From NCBI GenBank assembly GCA_965276675.1, contig OZ255624.1, forward strand, positions 744,001-808,000: DNA of 64,000 bases, in the 5' to 3' direction. Numbering within the stretch: the stretch's first letter is position 1; every line of letters begins with the position of its first letter. Source of the DNA: G965276675 sp965276675. GTDB taxonomy: Bacteria; Acidobacteriota; Terriglobia; Terriglobales; Acidobacteriaceae. Shown here in pieces: positions 28,469-36,269 of the stretch. The notes under the pieces are model-generated. The model saw nothing but the letters and a program-made list of their open reading frames with translations. It ran no database searches and was not told where the DNA came from. A program made the translations under genes and the position numbers.

Positions 28469-28831
28469 CTAGTGGCTGTAGTGGTGGTGATGGCTGCGGC
28501 GCTCGCGGTTGAGGCGGACGCGTTTGGTGGTGCCTTTGCTTTTGCGGATGTGGTCGCCGACGTAGCCTCCGCCCGCACCTACGCCCGCGCCGATGAGGGC
28601 GCCTTTGCCGCCGCCGAGGAGTCCGCCGACCAGTGCGCCGCCCGCGGCGGAGCCACCGACGACCTTGGCGGTGTTGTGGTGCTGCTTGTCATAGGCGTTC
28701 TGCTCGGCCCGGGCACGGTCGTGCTCGGCTTGCGTGGCGTTCTGGGCGAGCACCGGAACGGCGGTGATGGGCAGCGCGAGCACGCTCCCTAAAAGTGCGG
28801 CAGTGATCCATTTGGTGGTGCTGAGGCGCAT
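28469..28831 (-). CDS. Exported glycine-zipper protein
   Basis: A 120-residue protein with a signal peptide (WITAALLGSVLALPITAVPVLAQ), a charged stretch, then a glycine zipper GGSAAGGALVGGLLGGGKGALIGAGVGAGGGYVGD typical of YMGG/Rick_17kDa-like envelope proteins, and a basic His-rich C-terminus ending HHHHYSH. The ATG at 28831 has GGGAG six bases upstream. The His-rich tail could bind metal, which is only a guess. It is probably an outer-envelope protein of unknown role. Confidence 0.78.
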   Translation of the reverse strand: MRLSTTKWITAALLGSVLALPITAVPVLAQNATQAEHDRARAEQNAYDKQHHNTAKVVGGSAAGGALVGGLLGGGKGALIGAGVGAGGGYVGDHIRKSKGTTKRVRLNRERRSHHHHYSH

Positions 28832-28934
28832 GGTTTCTCCCTGATCAGAAGCAGGGTACGGGTTTGCGTTGGTTGTGGGAAGGTTACGGATGGGGGAGTG
28901 GGATGGCGGGGAATCTCAGGATATGTCTAGGGAA

Positions 28935-29021
28935 CAGCAGGTCCTTCGGCTCGCTGCGCTCGCTCAGGATGACGGTGTGGTGGGTGGGAACTGCAGGTCC
29001 TTCGGCCTCGGCCAGGATGAC
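28935..29021. repeat. Pair of REP-like elements upstream of the RAYT gene
   Basis: Two copies in direct orientation: 28935-28973 (CAGCAGGTCCTTCGGC ... CGCTCAGGATGAC) and 28992-29021 (TGCAGGTCCTTCGGC ... CCAGGATGAC). The same core occurs at 59652-59695, 59761-59802 and 62212-62279. Copies next to a RAYT gene suggest this family, or one like it, is its substrate. Confidence 0.65.
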
Positions 29022-29045
29022 ATGGGGTGGGGGTAGACTCAGGGG

Positions 29046-29594
29046 ATGCCGAGAGGGTTGAGAAAGGGTGCTGGCCGCACGAGCGGGGAGCGGTTGGGGA
29101 AGGGGCATTTCCACTTCATTACGTGCTGGTGCTACGAGCGGCGGGCGAAGCTGGGAGAGGAGCGGCATCGGGATTTGTTTGTGCAATTGCTGGAAGTGGT
29201 GCGGGTGAAGTTCCGGTTTGGGGTAGCGGGGTACGTGGTGATGCCGGACCATTTTCAGTTGCTGATGACCGATCCGGAGATCGATACGGCGGCAAACTCG
29301 ATGGCGACGCTCGAGCAGCGATACCAGCGGCGCTACAACAACTCGGTGCGAGAGACCGAGCCGGTGTGGGCGACGCCCTACGCGGACGTGAATGTGTGGA
29401 CGCCGGAGAGTGTGGTGGGGCGGCTCCGGCTGATGCACGAGGCTCCGGTGCGTCGCGGGTTGGTGGCGTCGGCTACGGAGTGGGTTTGGAGTAGTGCCCG
29501 GGAGTATGCGGTTGGAGCAGGGGCGGAGTTGGTGGGTGGGGTGGTTGAGATAATGGGAGTCTCTGCGGAGTTTGGGAGAGCGGATGCGCCGTAG
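29046..29594 (+). CDS. REP-associated tyrosine transposase (RAYT) homologue with altered catalytic residues
   Basis: The 182-residue protein follows the Y1/RAYT layout: basic N-terminus, HFHFITCWCYERR, the HUH region YVVMPDHFQLLMTDPE, then RLRLMHEAPVRRGLV and WVWSSAREY. In active members the HUH motif has two His (PxHxHLL) and a catalytic Tyr precedes hxHxNPVxRGLV. Here the second His is Gln (codon 29256-29258) and the Tyr position is Leu (codon 29430-29432), so single-strand nicking is doubtful. REP-like repeats lie directly upstream and downstream. The frame is intact, which suggests recent inactivation or a non-catalytic role. Confidence 0.78.
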   Translation: MPRGLRKGAGRTSGERLGKGHFHFITCWCYERRAKLGEERHRDLFVQLLEVVRVKFRFGVAGYVVMPDHFQLLMTDPEIDTAANSMATLEQRYQRRYNNSVRETEPVWATPYADVNVWTPESVVGRLRLMHEAPVRRGLVASATEWVWSSAREYAVGAGAELVGGVVEIMGVSAEFGRADAP

Positions 29595-29668
29595 GCGCAT
29601 GACCCACCCTTTGCGTCAAGTTTTGGCTGGGGTAACTAGCTGCGTTAAGCGCAAAGAATGGGGCACCC
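29583..29668. repeat. Hairpin plus REP-like palindrome after the RAYT gene
   Basis: ATGCGCCGTAGGCGCAT at the RAYT stop forms a 7-bp stem with a GTA loop. It is followed by CCCACCCTTTGCG (29603-29615), which is inverted relative to CGCAAAGAATGGGGCACCC ending at 29668. This is the partner of the 28327-28370 copy. Confidence 0.55.
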
Positions 29669-29681
29669 GCGGCTGCTCTTA

Positions 29682-30539
29682 TTACGTCGATTGCGCTCCT
29701 GAGGCCATACCACGAACTACCCGATAAGTGAACCAGCCCGTATCATCTCCAGTGATAAAGACCTGCTCACGAGCACTTTCTATACCCTTAAAGACGCCGA
29801 CGCCGTCGTTGTAGGACGTGAAACTGATCAGATCCGATAGTCGAAGCTTTAAAGCTTCGTTCTGACCTTTGAAGTAAAGATGCCTGTTCGTAAGAGCAAG
29901 GATTCCAGAGTCCTTGGGCACCAGACCGGAAACTCGTTCTATCTGTGTTTGCCCACTGCCACCACGAGCGTAGACGCCGGGTATCACTTGTACGCTTAGA
30001 CCTGCATACTTGCTGGGGTGTCGTATTGTTCTCTCCTCATTTTTTGCATAAGCCGCCTGTCGAAAGCACCAGATGAGTTGCTCGTCGGACTGTAGATTGA
30101 AAGGGAGGCCTGTCACGGTGCATCGATCAGGCAATCTCTCTTCGACAATGTCATTCATTACGAGTAATTGGACATAGCGCTCCCAGGTGAGGGCGTCTAC
30201 ATTGCCTTCAGCGATGCTCATTGCCTGCTGCAGTGAAGCAATTCGCGGAGTGAGATCGATGGACCAGCATGAGATCTGTCCATTGACTGCCGCCCGGAAA
30301 GCCTGCAGCGCATCGTCCCTTAACGCGCCGTCAAGTTTATCGATTTCGTACGTTTGGTCTTGACCATCGCCAATGGTACGGCTGCCGTCCAGGACGGAAC
30401 TGATGTAGGAGTGGAATGCAGTTCGCTGATTCTTAACTTGCTCTCGCTGTGCCTCTTCCGCCAAAAAGACGGGTTGACACTCATCGTGCAGATTCGAAAA
30501 CAAACCCGACCATTTACCGCATACTTTACAACTTGCCAT
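29682..30539 (-). CDS. Zinc-ribbon / PH-like domain protein of unknown function
   Basis: The 285-residue protein starts MASCKVCGKWSGLFSNLHDEC, a CxxC...HxxxC pattern suggesting a small zinc-binding knuckle. The middle is helical. The C-terminal 110 residues, with GILALTNRHLYFKGQNEALKLRLSDLISFTSY and TYRVVRGM, resemble a bacterial PH-like (bPH) fold. ATG at 30539 is supported by GGAGG a few bases upstream; the alternative M at 30554 lacks one. Codon use is less GC-rich than its neighbours (32 of 60 bases G+C in 29881-29940), and it sits beside the REP/RAYT patch, so acquisition is possible. Confidence 0.6.
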   Translation of the reverse strand: MASCKVCGKWSGLFSNLHDECQPVFLAEEAQREQVKNQRTAFHSYISSVLDGSRTIGDGQDQTYEIDKLDGALRDDALQAFRAAVNGQISCWSIDLTPRIASLQQAMSIAEGNVDALTWERYVQLLVMNDIVEERLPDRCTVTGLPFNLQSDEQLIWCFRQAAYAKNEERTIRHPSKYAGLSVQVIPGVYARGGSGQTQIERVSGLVPKDSGILALTNRHLYFKGQNEALKLRLSDLISFTSYNDGVGVFKGIESAREQVFITGDDTGWFTYRVVRGMASGAQST

Positions 30540-30623
30540 GGCGCCTCCGATCACTTGCTAAACGACCTGAAACACTTTACAGCGCTGTCTTTGCAAACGA
30601 GAAATGCCTATGACAAAGATAGA

Positions 30624-30647
30624 AAAGCCCCGCTAGCGCGGGGCTTT
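30624..30647 (-). terminator. Terminator of the aldolase gene
   Basis: A 10-bp perfect stem AAAGCCCCGC / GCGGGGCTTT with a TAGC loop lies 42 bases past the aldolase stop on the minus strand. Read in that direction it runs into TTTTCTATC. Confidence 0.8.
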
Positions 30648-30688
30648 CTGTTTTGCGGCGCAAGCCGCGTATGCCTGGACGGCGAGTC

Positions 30689-31729
30689 CTAGTCGGCTAG
30701 GACGGTGGCGTGCTGGTGGGTGTTGGATTCGGCGGGTTCGCTGTCGACTTTGTCGTGCCAGGAGTGGGCGTGTTCCAGGGCTTTGTTGACGTTCTGGATG
30801 TTCTCGACGCCTTGGGTTTCTAGCCATTCGCGGAAGGGGCCGGCGCCGGAGAGGGCGTAGACCTTCATGCCGTCGGCCCAGGTGGCGCGGCCGCAGAGGA
30901 CGCCGTTGAAGGTGGTGCCGGATTCGGCAGCGAGGCCGAGGGTCTCGATGAAGACCGCGTTTGAGACGCCGGCGGAGAGATAGATGAAGGGCTTGTGGGT
31001 GGTGGAGGCGGCGTCGCGGAAGTGCTGGAGGGCCTGGTCGCGGGTGTAGGCGACCTCACCCTTGAAGGCGCGGGCGCCCTGGACGAAGCCCATCTGGACG
31101 GGGACCTCGACCTTGAGGACGTCGACACCGTACTTGTCCTTGCCGAACTCGGACATAGAGCCGGAGACGATCATGGGCTTCTTTTTGGCGTAGTCGAGGC
31201 CTTTTTCGTCGCCACCGTGCGGGTCGTAGCCGACGAATTCGAGGAAGAAGGGGATGTCGTGGGTGCGGCACTCGTCGCCGATGCGCTCGATCCAGGCGTG
31301 CTTGCGGTCGTTGATGTCGGAGGTCTCAAAGGGGGTGTAGTAGAGCAGGACCTTGACGCAGTCGGCGCCGGCTTCCTTGAGGCGGCGGACGGACCAGTGG
31401 TCGAGCAGGTCGGGCAGGTGGCCGGGCGTGGTGGAGTCGTAGCCGGTCTTTTCATAGGCGAGCAGGAGGCCCGCGTCGTGGCGGTGGTGGGTGGCGGGGA
31501 GGCCGAACTCGGGGTCCAGCAGGATGGCGGAGGCGTAGCGGGTGAGGACGTCGGTGACCAGGGTCTTGAACTCTTCGAGGGCGGTGGGGGGGACGTCGGC
31601 GACGCCTTTTTCGCGGGCGAGGGATTTCTGGAGAGAGCCTCGCTGGTCCATGGCGGCGGCGGCGATGACACCGCGTTCGTTGGAGACGGCCCGGAGACCG
31701 GCGAGCTTTCCTGGGGTGAGCTTGAGCAT
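30689..31729 (-). CDS. lacD: Tagatose 1,6-diphosphate aldolase family protein
   Basis: A class I (Schiff-base) aldolase of the LacD type, splitting tagatose 1,6-bisphosphate or a related sugar bisphosphate to triose phosphates. Family features: MLKLTPGKLAGLRAVSNERG and AAAMDQRGSL at the N-terminus, the sequence CVKVLLYYTP, FFLEFVGYDPHGGDEKG, VDVLKVEVPVQ with the likely Schiff-base Lys, and FIYLSAGVSNAVFIETLGLA. The 346-residue length is slightly longer than usual because of a polar C-terminus. ATG at 31729 has AGGAG seven bases upstream. It is the only other carbohydrate-catabolic gene here besides galK. Confidence 0.87.
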   Translation of the reverse strand: MLKLTPGKLAGLRAVSNERGVIAAAAMDQRGSLQKSLAREKGVADVPPTALEEFKTLVTDVLTRYASAILLDPEFGLPATHHRHDAGLLLAYEKTGYDSTTPGHLPDLLDHWSVRRLKEAGADCVKVLLYYTPFETSDINDRKHAWIERIGDECRTHDIPFFLEFVGYDPHGGDEKGLDYAKKKPMIVSGSMSEFGKDKYGVDVLKVEVPVQMGFVQGARAFKGEVAYTRDQALQHFRDAASTTHKPFIYLSAGVSNAVFIETLGLAAESGTTFNGVLCGRATWADGMKVYALSGAGPFREWLETQGVENIQNVNKALEHAHSWHDKVDSEPAESNTHQHATVLAD

Positions 31730-31823
31730 GGCGTGGTTCTCCTGCGGGGAATGGCTTCGATGGCAATTGTAATTGGACTGGCCGTCCAGGCATAAGCGCC
31801 TTCGGCGCAAAGGAACGGGACCC

Positions 31824-32564
<741 letters not shown>

Positions 32565-32573
32565 CGTGACTAT

Positions 32574-32619
32574 CTTACGTGCGAGGGCTTACGTGCTTAC
32601 GTGCGAGGGCTTACGTGCG
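32574..32619. repeat. Short tandem direct repeat upstream of rph
   Basis: The 9-mer CTTACGTGC occurs four times in 46 bases, twice within the longer unit TTACGTGCGAGGGC. It lies just upstream of the rph start and before the 57-residue ORF on the other strand, so it may be within a divergent promoter region. Confidence 0.7.
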
Positions 32620-32653
32620 GGGGAGTACGGGAGTTGCTGTAGGTGGCGGACTT

Positions 32654-32827
32654 ATGAGTGCGACAGATTGGGTGCAACTGGGAAGCAAGGCGAGGCAGCG
32701 AACGGAAGTGTTACGCCGTTCCGATGCTTTTAGTTACAAAAGTCAGGCGGAGTCGCAGTTTGTCGCTGACTTACCAGCGGGGTACTCCTTAGAATCCATT
32801 CAGCGAATCCTGTCCAAACTACAATGA
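32654..32827 (+). CDS. Small protein (57 residues) coupled to the response regulator
   Basis: The product begins MSATDWVQLGSKARQRTEV and contains a helix-rich segment ending GYSLESIQRILSKLQ. No family was recognised. AGGTGG lies upstream, and its TGA overlaps the ATG of the following response-regulator gene (ATGA), a strong sign of translational coupling and that it is a real gene. It may be a regulator-specific accessory protein or a leader ORF controlling the downstream start. Confidence 0.5.
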   Translation: MSATDWVQLGSKARQRTEVLRRSDAFSYKSQAESQFVADLPAGYSLESIQRILSKLQ

Positions 32828-34281
32828 TGAACGAACTTAATTCTCTGGAAAATCCCGGCAAGCTGCATCTGCTTGTGGTCGATGAAGACGTGGCGATCTG
32901 CGGTGCATGCATCGAGATAGCGGTGAAGCAGGGATTCGTTTCCCAGAGCGTGGCGAACCTAAAAGAGGCGCACGCGCTGATACGAAGCCAGGGCATCGAC
33001 GTGGTGGTGCTGGACCTGAAGACCCCAAACCGGGAAGGGCTGCAGCTGCTGAACGAGATCAAGACGCTGAAGCCGGATACGGCGGTGATCGTGATGACGG
33101 CGTCGGCGTCGATCGGGTCTGCGATTGAGGCGATGCGGGCCGGGGCTACGGAGTATCTGACAAAGCCGTTTGCGCTGGAGGAGTTTGCTACAGTGCTGGA
33201 GCGGGCGGCGGACCGGCGGCAGGCAAACGGAGCCAGCCGGAGCTTGCGGGAGCGGCTGCGGAGCAGCGGCGGAGTGGGTAATTTGATCGGGCGCAGTCCG
33301 GAGATGGACAAGCTCTATCGCATCCTGGCCAAGGTGGCGCAAAGCACACATCCAGTGCTGATTTTGGGCGAGAGTGGGACCGGGAAAGAGCTGGTGGCGC
33401 GCGCGATTCACTCGAGCGGCGCCAACCCGAACAAACCGTTTATCCCGGTGGATTGCGGGTCGCTGGTTCCGGCGCAGGTGGAACGCGAACTCTTCGGGTA
33501 TGTCAAAGACGCCTTTCCGGGAGCGAACCGGCCCTCGGACGGGCTACTAGTGGCTGCCGAGAGCGGCACGCTCTTTCTCGATGAGATCAGTGAGATCCCG
33601 CTGGATTTGCAGGCAAAGCTCTTCCGCGTGTTGCAGGAGAAAGAGGGCCGTCCCCTCGGCGCGGTGCGCAGCGTTCCCGTACATGCGCGCATTTTGGCTG
33701 CGACGAATCGAGACTTGAGCGCCATGGTTGCGAAAGGCAGCTTCCGGAAAGATCTCTACTACCGGCTGAACGTAGTAAACCTGCGTATCCCGCCTTTGCG
33801 GGAGCGGCGCGCGGATATCCCGCTGCTTGCGGCGCACTTCCTGGATCGCATGGGCCGCGAAAACGGAGGCAGCTTCACGTTGAGCGACGACGCGCTGCGC
33901 ACCATGATGGATTACGACTGGCCGGGCAATGTGCGGGAGCTAGAGAACGCCATCGACCGGGCGTGTGCGCTCTCCTCCGGGCCGGTGCTGCACATGGGCG
34001 ATCTACCGGTGCAACTGCAGAACCACGGCCTGGCGCTGAAGCGGGCCACAGCTGCCGTGGCGCCGGTTGCAGAAATTGCTGCTCCGGACGAGTGCGATTG
34101 CGAACCGGAAGTGACGCCGCTGGCAGAGCTCGAAAAGCAGGCGATCCTGAGCACCATCAGGCAGCTCAAGGGTGACAAGTTGATGGCTGCGAAGCTCCTC
34201 GGCATTGGCAAGACAACGCTGTATCGCAAGCTCAAAGAGTACGACCTGGGCGAGAGCATGGTACTCGAAGCTGGCGATTGA
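32824..34281 (+). CDS. NtrC-family response regulator with atypical GAFTGA loop
   Basis: Domains in order: a receiver with acidic pocket D20, D22, phospho-acceptor Asp64 (VVVLDLKTP), switch Thr in VIVMTASAS and Lys in LTKPF; an AAA+ domain with Walker A GESGTGKEL and Walker B GTLFLDEISE; a Fis-type C-terminal helix-turn-helix (DKLMAAKLLGIGKTTLYRKLKEY). The sigma-54 contact loop that should read GAFTGA is D229-AFPGA, with Thr replaced by Pro and the first Gly by Asp. This predicts altered or absent sigma-54 remodelling. No cognate kinase is adjacent, unless the downstream gene contributes. Confidence 0.88.
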   Translation: MMNELNSLENPGKLHLLVVDEDVAICGACIEIAVKQGFVSQSVANLKEAHALIRSQGIDVVVLDLKTPNREGLQLLNEIKTLKPDTAVIVMTASASIGSAIEAMRAGATEYLTKPFALEEFATVLERAADRRQANGASRSLRERLRSSGGVGNLIGRSPEMDKLYRILAKVAQSTHPVLILGESGTGKELVARAIHSSGANPNKPFIPVDCGSLVPAQVERELFGYVKDAFPGANRPSDGLLVAAESGTLFLDEISEIPLDLQAKLFRVLQEKEGRPLGAVRSVPVHARILAATNRDLSAMVAKGSFRKDLYYRLNVVNLRIPPLRERRADIPLLAAHFLDRMGRENGGSFTLSDDALRTMMDYDWPGNVRELENAIDRACALSSGPVLHMGDLPVQLQNHGLALKRATAAVAPVAEIAAPDECDCEPEVTPLAELEKQAILSTIRQLKGDKLMAAKLLGIGKTTLYRKLKEYDLGESMVLEAGD

Positions 34282-34303
34282 GGAATTAAAGGGAGAACAG
34301 TGC

Positions 34304-34804
34304 ATGCAGCAGTTCGTGCTGATGATTACAGCGATGGAAGGAGCCGAGAACTGTGCGGCTACCCTGAGCCGCCAGCTGGAGTTCGAGGTCCAAGTGGCGA
34401 CGACGTGGCAGGGCGGTCTGGGTGCGCTGCGCGAGCGGGAGTACTCGGTGGTCATCGTGGACGAGTCGATTGCAGATGCCGACCCGCGGGGTGCGGATCT
34501 TCTTTGGAAGAATGCCGGCTTGGCAGTGCCGCTTCAGGTGAACTTCGCAATCACGGGCAGCTCGCGGCTGGCACGCGACGTGCGCGCAGCGATCGCTCGC
34601 CGGGAGCAGGACCAGGCGCTCGCGATGCGGGCTGCCGCTTCGACCATCGAGCGGGACTTGCGCTCCACGGTCACGGGACTTTTGCTCCAATCGCAGCTTG
34701 CGCTGGCGGAGCCAGCCTCCCCGCCGCAGTTGACGACCAAGTTGAAGCTGATGGTGGAGCTTGCAGGAACACTGAAGCAGCGGCTCGACTTCCCGCGAGC
34801 CTAG
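34304..34804 (+). CDS. Degenerate receiver / HisKA-like signalling protein
   Basis: The 166-residue product has an N-terminal receiver-like alpha/beta part (FVLMITAMEG... VVIVDESIADAD) without a full acidic pocket, and a C-terminal pair of helices (STIERDLRSTVTGLLLQSQLALAEP ... KLMVELAGTLKQRL). The first helix matches the HisKA H-box (H-x-LR-xxLT), but the His position is Arg. It follows the response regulator by 22 bases with GGGAG upstream, so it is likely in the same operon. It may be a non-catalytic docking partner. Confidence 0.55.
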   Translation: MQQFVLMITAMEGAENCAATLSRQLEFEVQVATTWQGGLGALREREYSVVIVDESIADADPRGADLLWKNAGLAVPLQVNFAITGSSRLARDVRAAIARREQDQALAMRAAASTIERDLRSTVTGLLLQSQLALAEPASPPQLTTKLKLMVELAGTLKQRLDFPRA

Positions 34805-34861
34805 CCGTACGGCGCATCTGGCTCGTGGTTGCGACGCTGTGACGGGAAGCGAGCGGGGGCA

Positions 34862-35175
34862 TTAGGCGCTCAGTAACTTAAGAAGCACAAAATCTATCGT
34901 GCGCTCGATCACTCGACGAGTGACACTCTCGGCACGCTGCGAATCGAAGCCGTGCGGTGCTCGGGCAGATTAATCAATTCCAGGCGTGCATCCAGTTTCA
35001 AGGCTTCGGTAAGCGCCGCGTCCAAAACTCGGAAGCAATTGCGGAATCTCGTCCGCTCCGCTGCGAATGATCAGCAGCGGCGTGCCTCTCTCGCCAGCAA
35101 CGGCAGTACATTCAAGAATCGCAATTCGCCACCACCTCAATCTGTCAGTAAGGCGATTCCAGCCAGGAGGTAAAT
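34862..35175 (-). pseudogene. Broken dienelactone-hydrolase-like alpha/beta hydrolase fragment
   Basis: Read on the minus strand, the region gives AGERGTPLLIIRSGADEIPQL in one frame, then ALTEALKLDARLELINLPE in a second, and APHGFDSQRAESVTRRV followed by IERTIDFVLLKLLSA and a stop at 34862-34864 in the third. The order TPLLI-x-R-x-GxDE ... LELINxPE ... PHGFD matches the C-terminal half of DLH-like hydrolases, including the catalytic Asp and His. Two frameshifts separate the pieces and no N-terminal half was found, so this is a decayed remnant. The remaining bases to 35251 show nothing. Confidence 0.6.
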
Positions 35176-35251
35176 AGGACTACTCGGATCACTCCCGCTA
35201 TCGTCAATTATGCGTTAGTAGGCGTAATCCTCTTCTGAACATCTGTCCAAT

Positions 35252-36046
35252 TTGCGACGTAAATCCTTAATCCAAATAAACCTTAACCACAGTACACTGC
35301 TTCGACACGTGGTCTTTGTTTTCCATGCCGGGTTGCACCCGTTGTTTGAGTCGCTTGCGTACCTTGCTGGGTTCGCTGTGTATCGTGAGGTGCGCCGGCG
35401 GTTTGGGGATGGTTTGGCGGATGAGCAGCGATGGCTGGTGATTGCTGCGGCAGCGTTTGGAGCCTTGTTGGGCAGCCGACTGCTGGGGGTGCTTGAACAG
35501 GTTCCGCGGCTGCATATGAGCTATCGGATTTTTCTGATGCCTGGAGGCAAGACAATCGTGGGAGGTCTTCTGGGTGGTTGGTTGGGTGTGGAGGGAATCA
35601 AGCGCGTGCTGCGAATTCGCTCGCGGACCGGGGACCTGTTCGCGGTGTCGCTCTGCATCGGCATCGCGGTTGGACGGATTGGGTGTTTTCTGGCCGGGTT
35701 AGCGGACGAGACGTACGGTCTGCCGATGGCACTTCCATGGGGTGTGGATTTCGGAGACGGGGTACGGCGCCACCCGACGCAGCTCTATGAGGTCGTCTTT
35801 CTCTTGGGGCTCGCTTGTATGCTTGGTCGGTTGCAGGTTAGACCACACGCAAATGGTTCGTTGTTTCGCGTGTTCATGACTGCGTATCTGAGCTTTCGGT
35901 TGCTGGTTGATTTTCTGAAGCCGCAGCCTTTGGTGGGTGGAATGAACCTGATTCAGTGGGCGTGCGTTGGCGGATTAGTTGTGCTGGCGTGGGCTGCCAG
36001 GAAACGTGAACAGGGTGGATCGGTCGCGGTGCATCATGTTTTCTGA
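35252..36046 (+). CDS. Prolipoprotein diacylglyceryl transferase (Lgt)-like membrane protein
   Basis: The 264-residue polytopic protein shares the Lgt fold pattern: a glycine-rich loop GGKTIVGGLLGGWLGVE, the signature region AVGRIGCFLAGLADETYG, a HPTQLYE motif, and a C-terminal SFRLLVDFLKPQP helix. In true Lgt the signature reads GRxGNxxNxExxG; here the first Asn is Cys, and the substrate-pocket His of the HGG loop is replaced (PGGKT). It is therefore a divergent paralogue, not the housekeeping enzyme. Start is a TTG at 35252, with GTG at 35309 possible; neither has a clear ribosome site. Its end overlaps the next gene. Confidence 0.72.
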   Translation: MRRKSLIQINLNHSTLLRHVVFVFHAGLHPLFESLAYLAGFAVYREVRRRFGDGLADEQRWLVIAAAAFGALLGSRLLGVLEQVPRLHMSYRIFLMPGGKTIVGGLLGGWLGVEGIKRVLRIRSRTGDLFAVSLCIGIAVGRIGCFLAGLADETYGLPMALPWGVDFGDGVRRHPTQLYEVVFLLGLACMLGRLQVRPHANGSLFRVFMTAYLSFRLLVDFLKPQPLVGGMNLIQWACVGGLVVLAWAARKREQGGSVAVHHVF

Positions 36047-36269
36047 GTGGAAGCACACCAGTGCGATGGCTAAGCTGCTCACCATCTCTGCTGTCGGGAT
36101 GATGGTTTCACTTGGGCTTTGCGGCGCGTTCAGTGCCTTGCCTGGCATGGGCAGTGGCCGCGTTTATTTCTTGATATTCGGTGCAGTGCTGTTCGTGATT
36201 TCTCTTCTGGGACTGATTGTCGGCTTGTTCTGGGCAATGTTCAGCTTGTTCTTCGGTGACAAACGATGA
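36036..36269 (+). CDS. Small membrane protein, two transmembrane segments
   Basis: The 77-residue protein starts at an ATG inside the last codons of the Lgt-like gene and its stop overlaps the start of the radical SAM gene (ATGA). Two hydrophobic segments are visible: LLTISAVGMMVSLGLCGAFS and VYFLIFGAVLFVISLLGLIV. No family recognised. Double overlap makes it a real gene and points to function with its two neighbours, possibly as a membrane anchor or chaperone. Confidence 0.6.
   Translation: MFSEWKHTSAMAKLLTISAVGMMVSLGLCGAFSALPGMGSGRVYFLIFGAVLFVISLLGLIVGLFWAMFSLFFGDKR

Noticed and set aside
30995..31795. Plus-strand frame opposite the aldolase
   Set aside because: Shadow frame with repetitive Gly/Val/Asp composition; aldolase motifs are clear on the minus strand.
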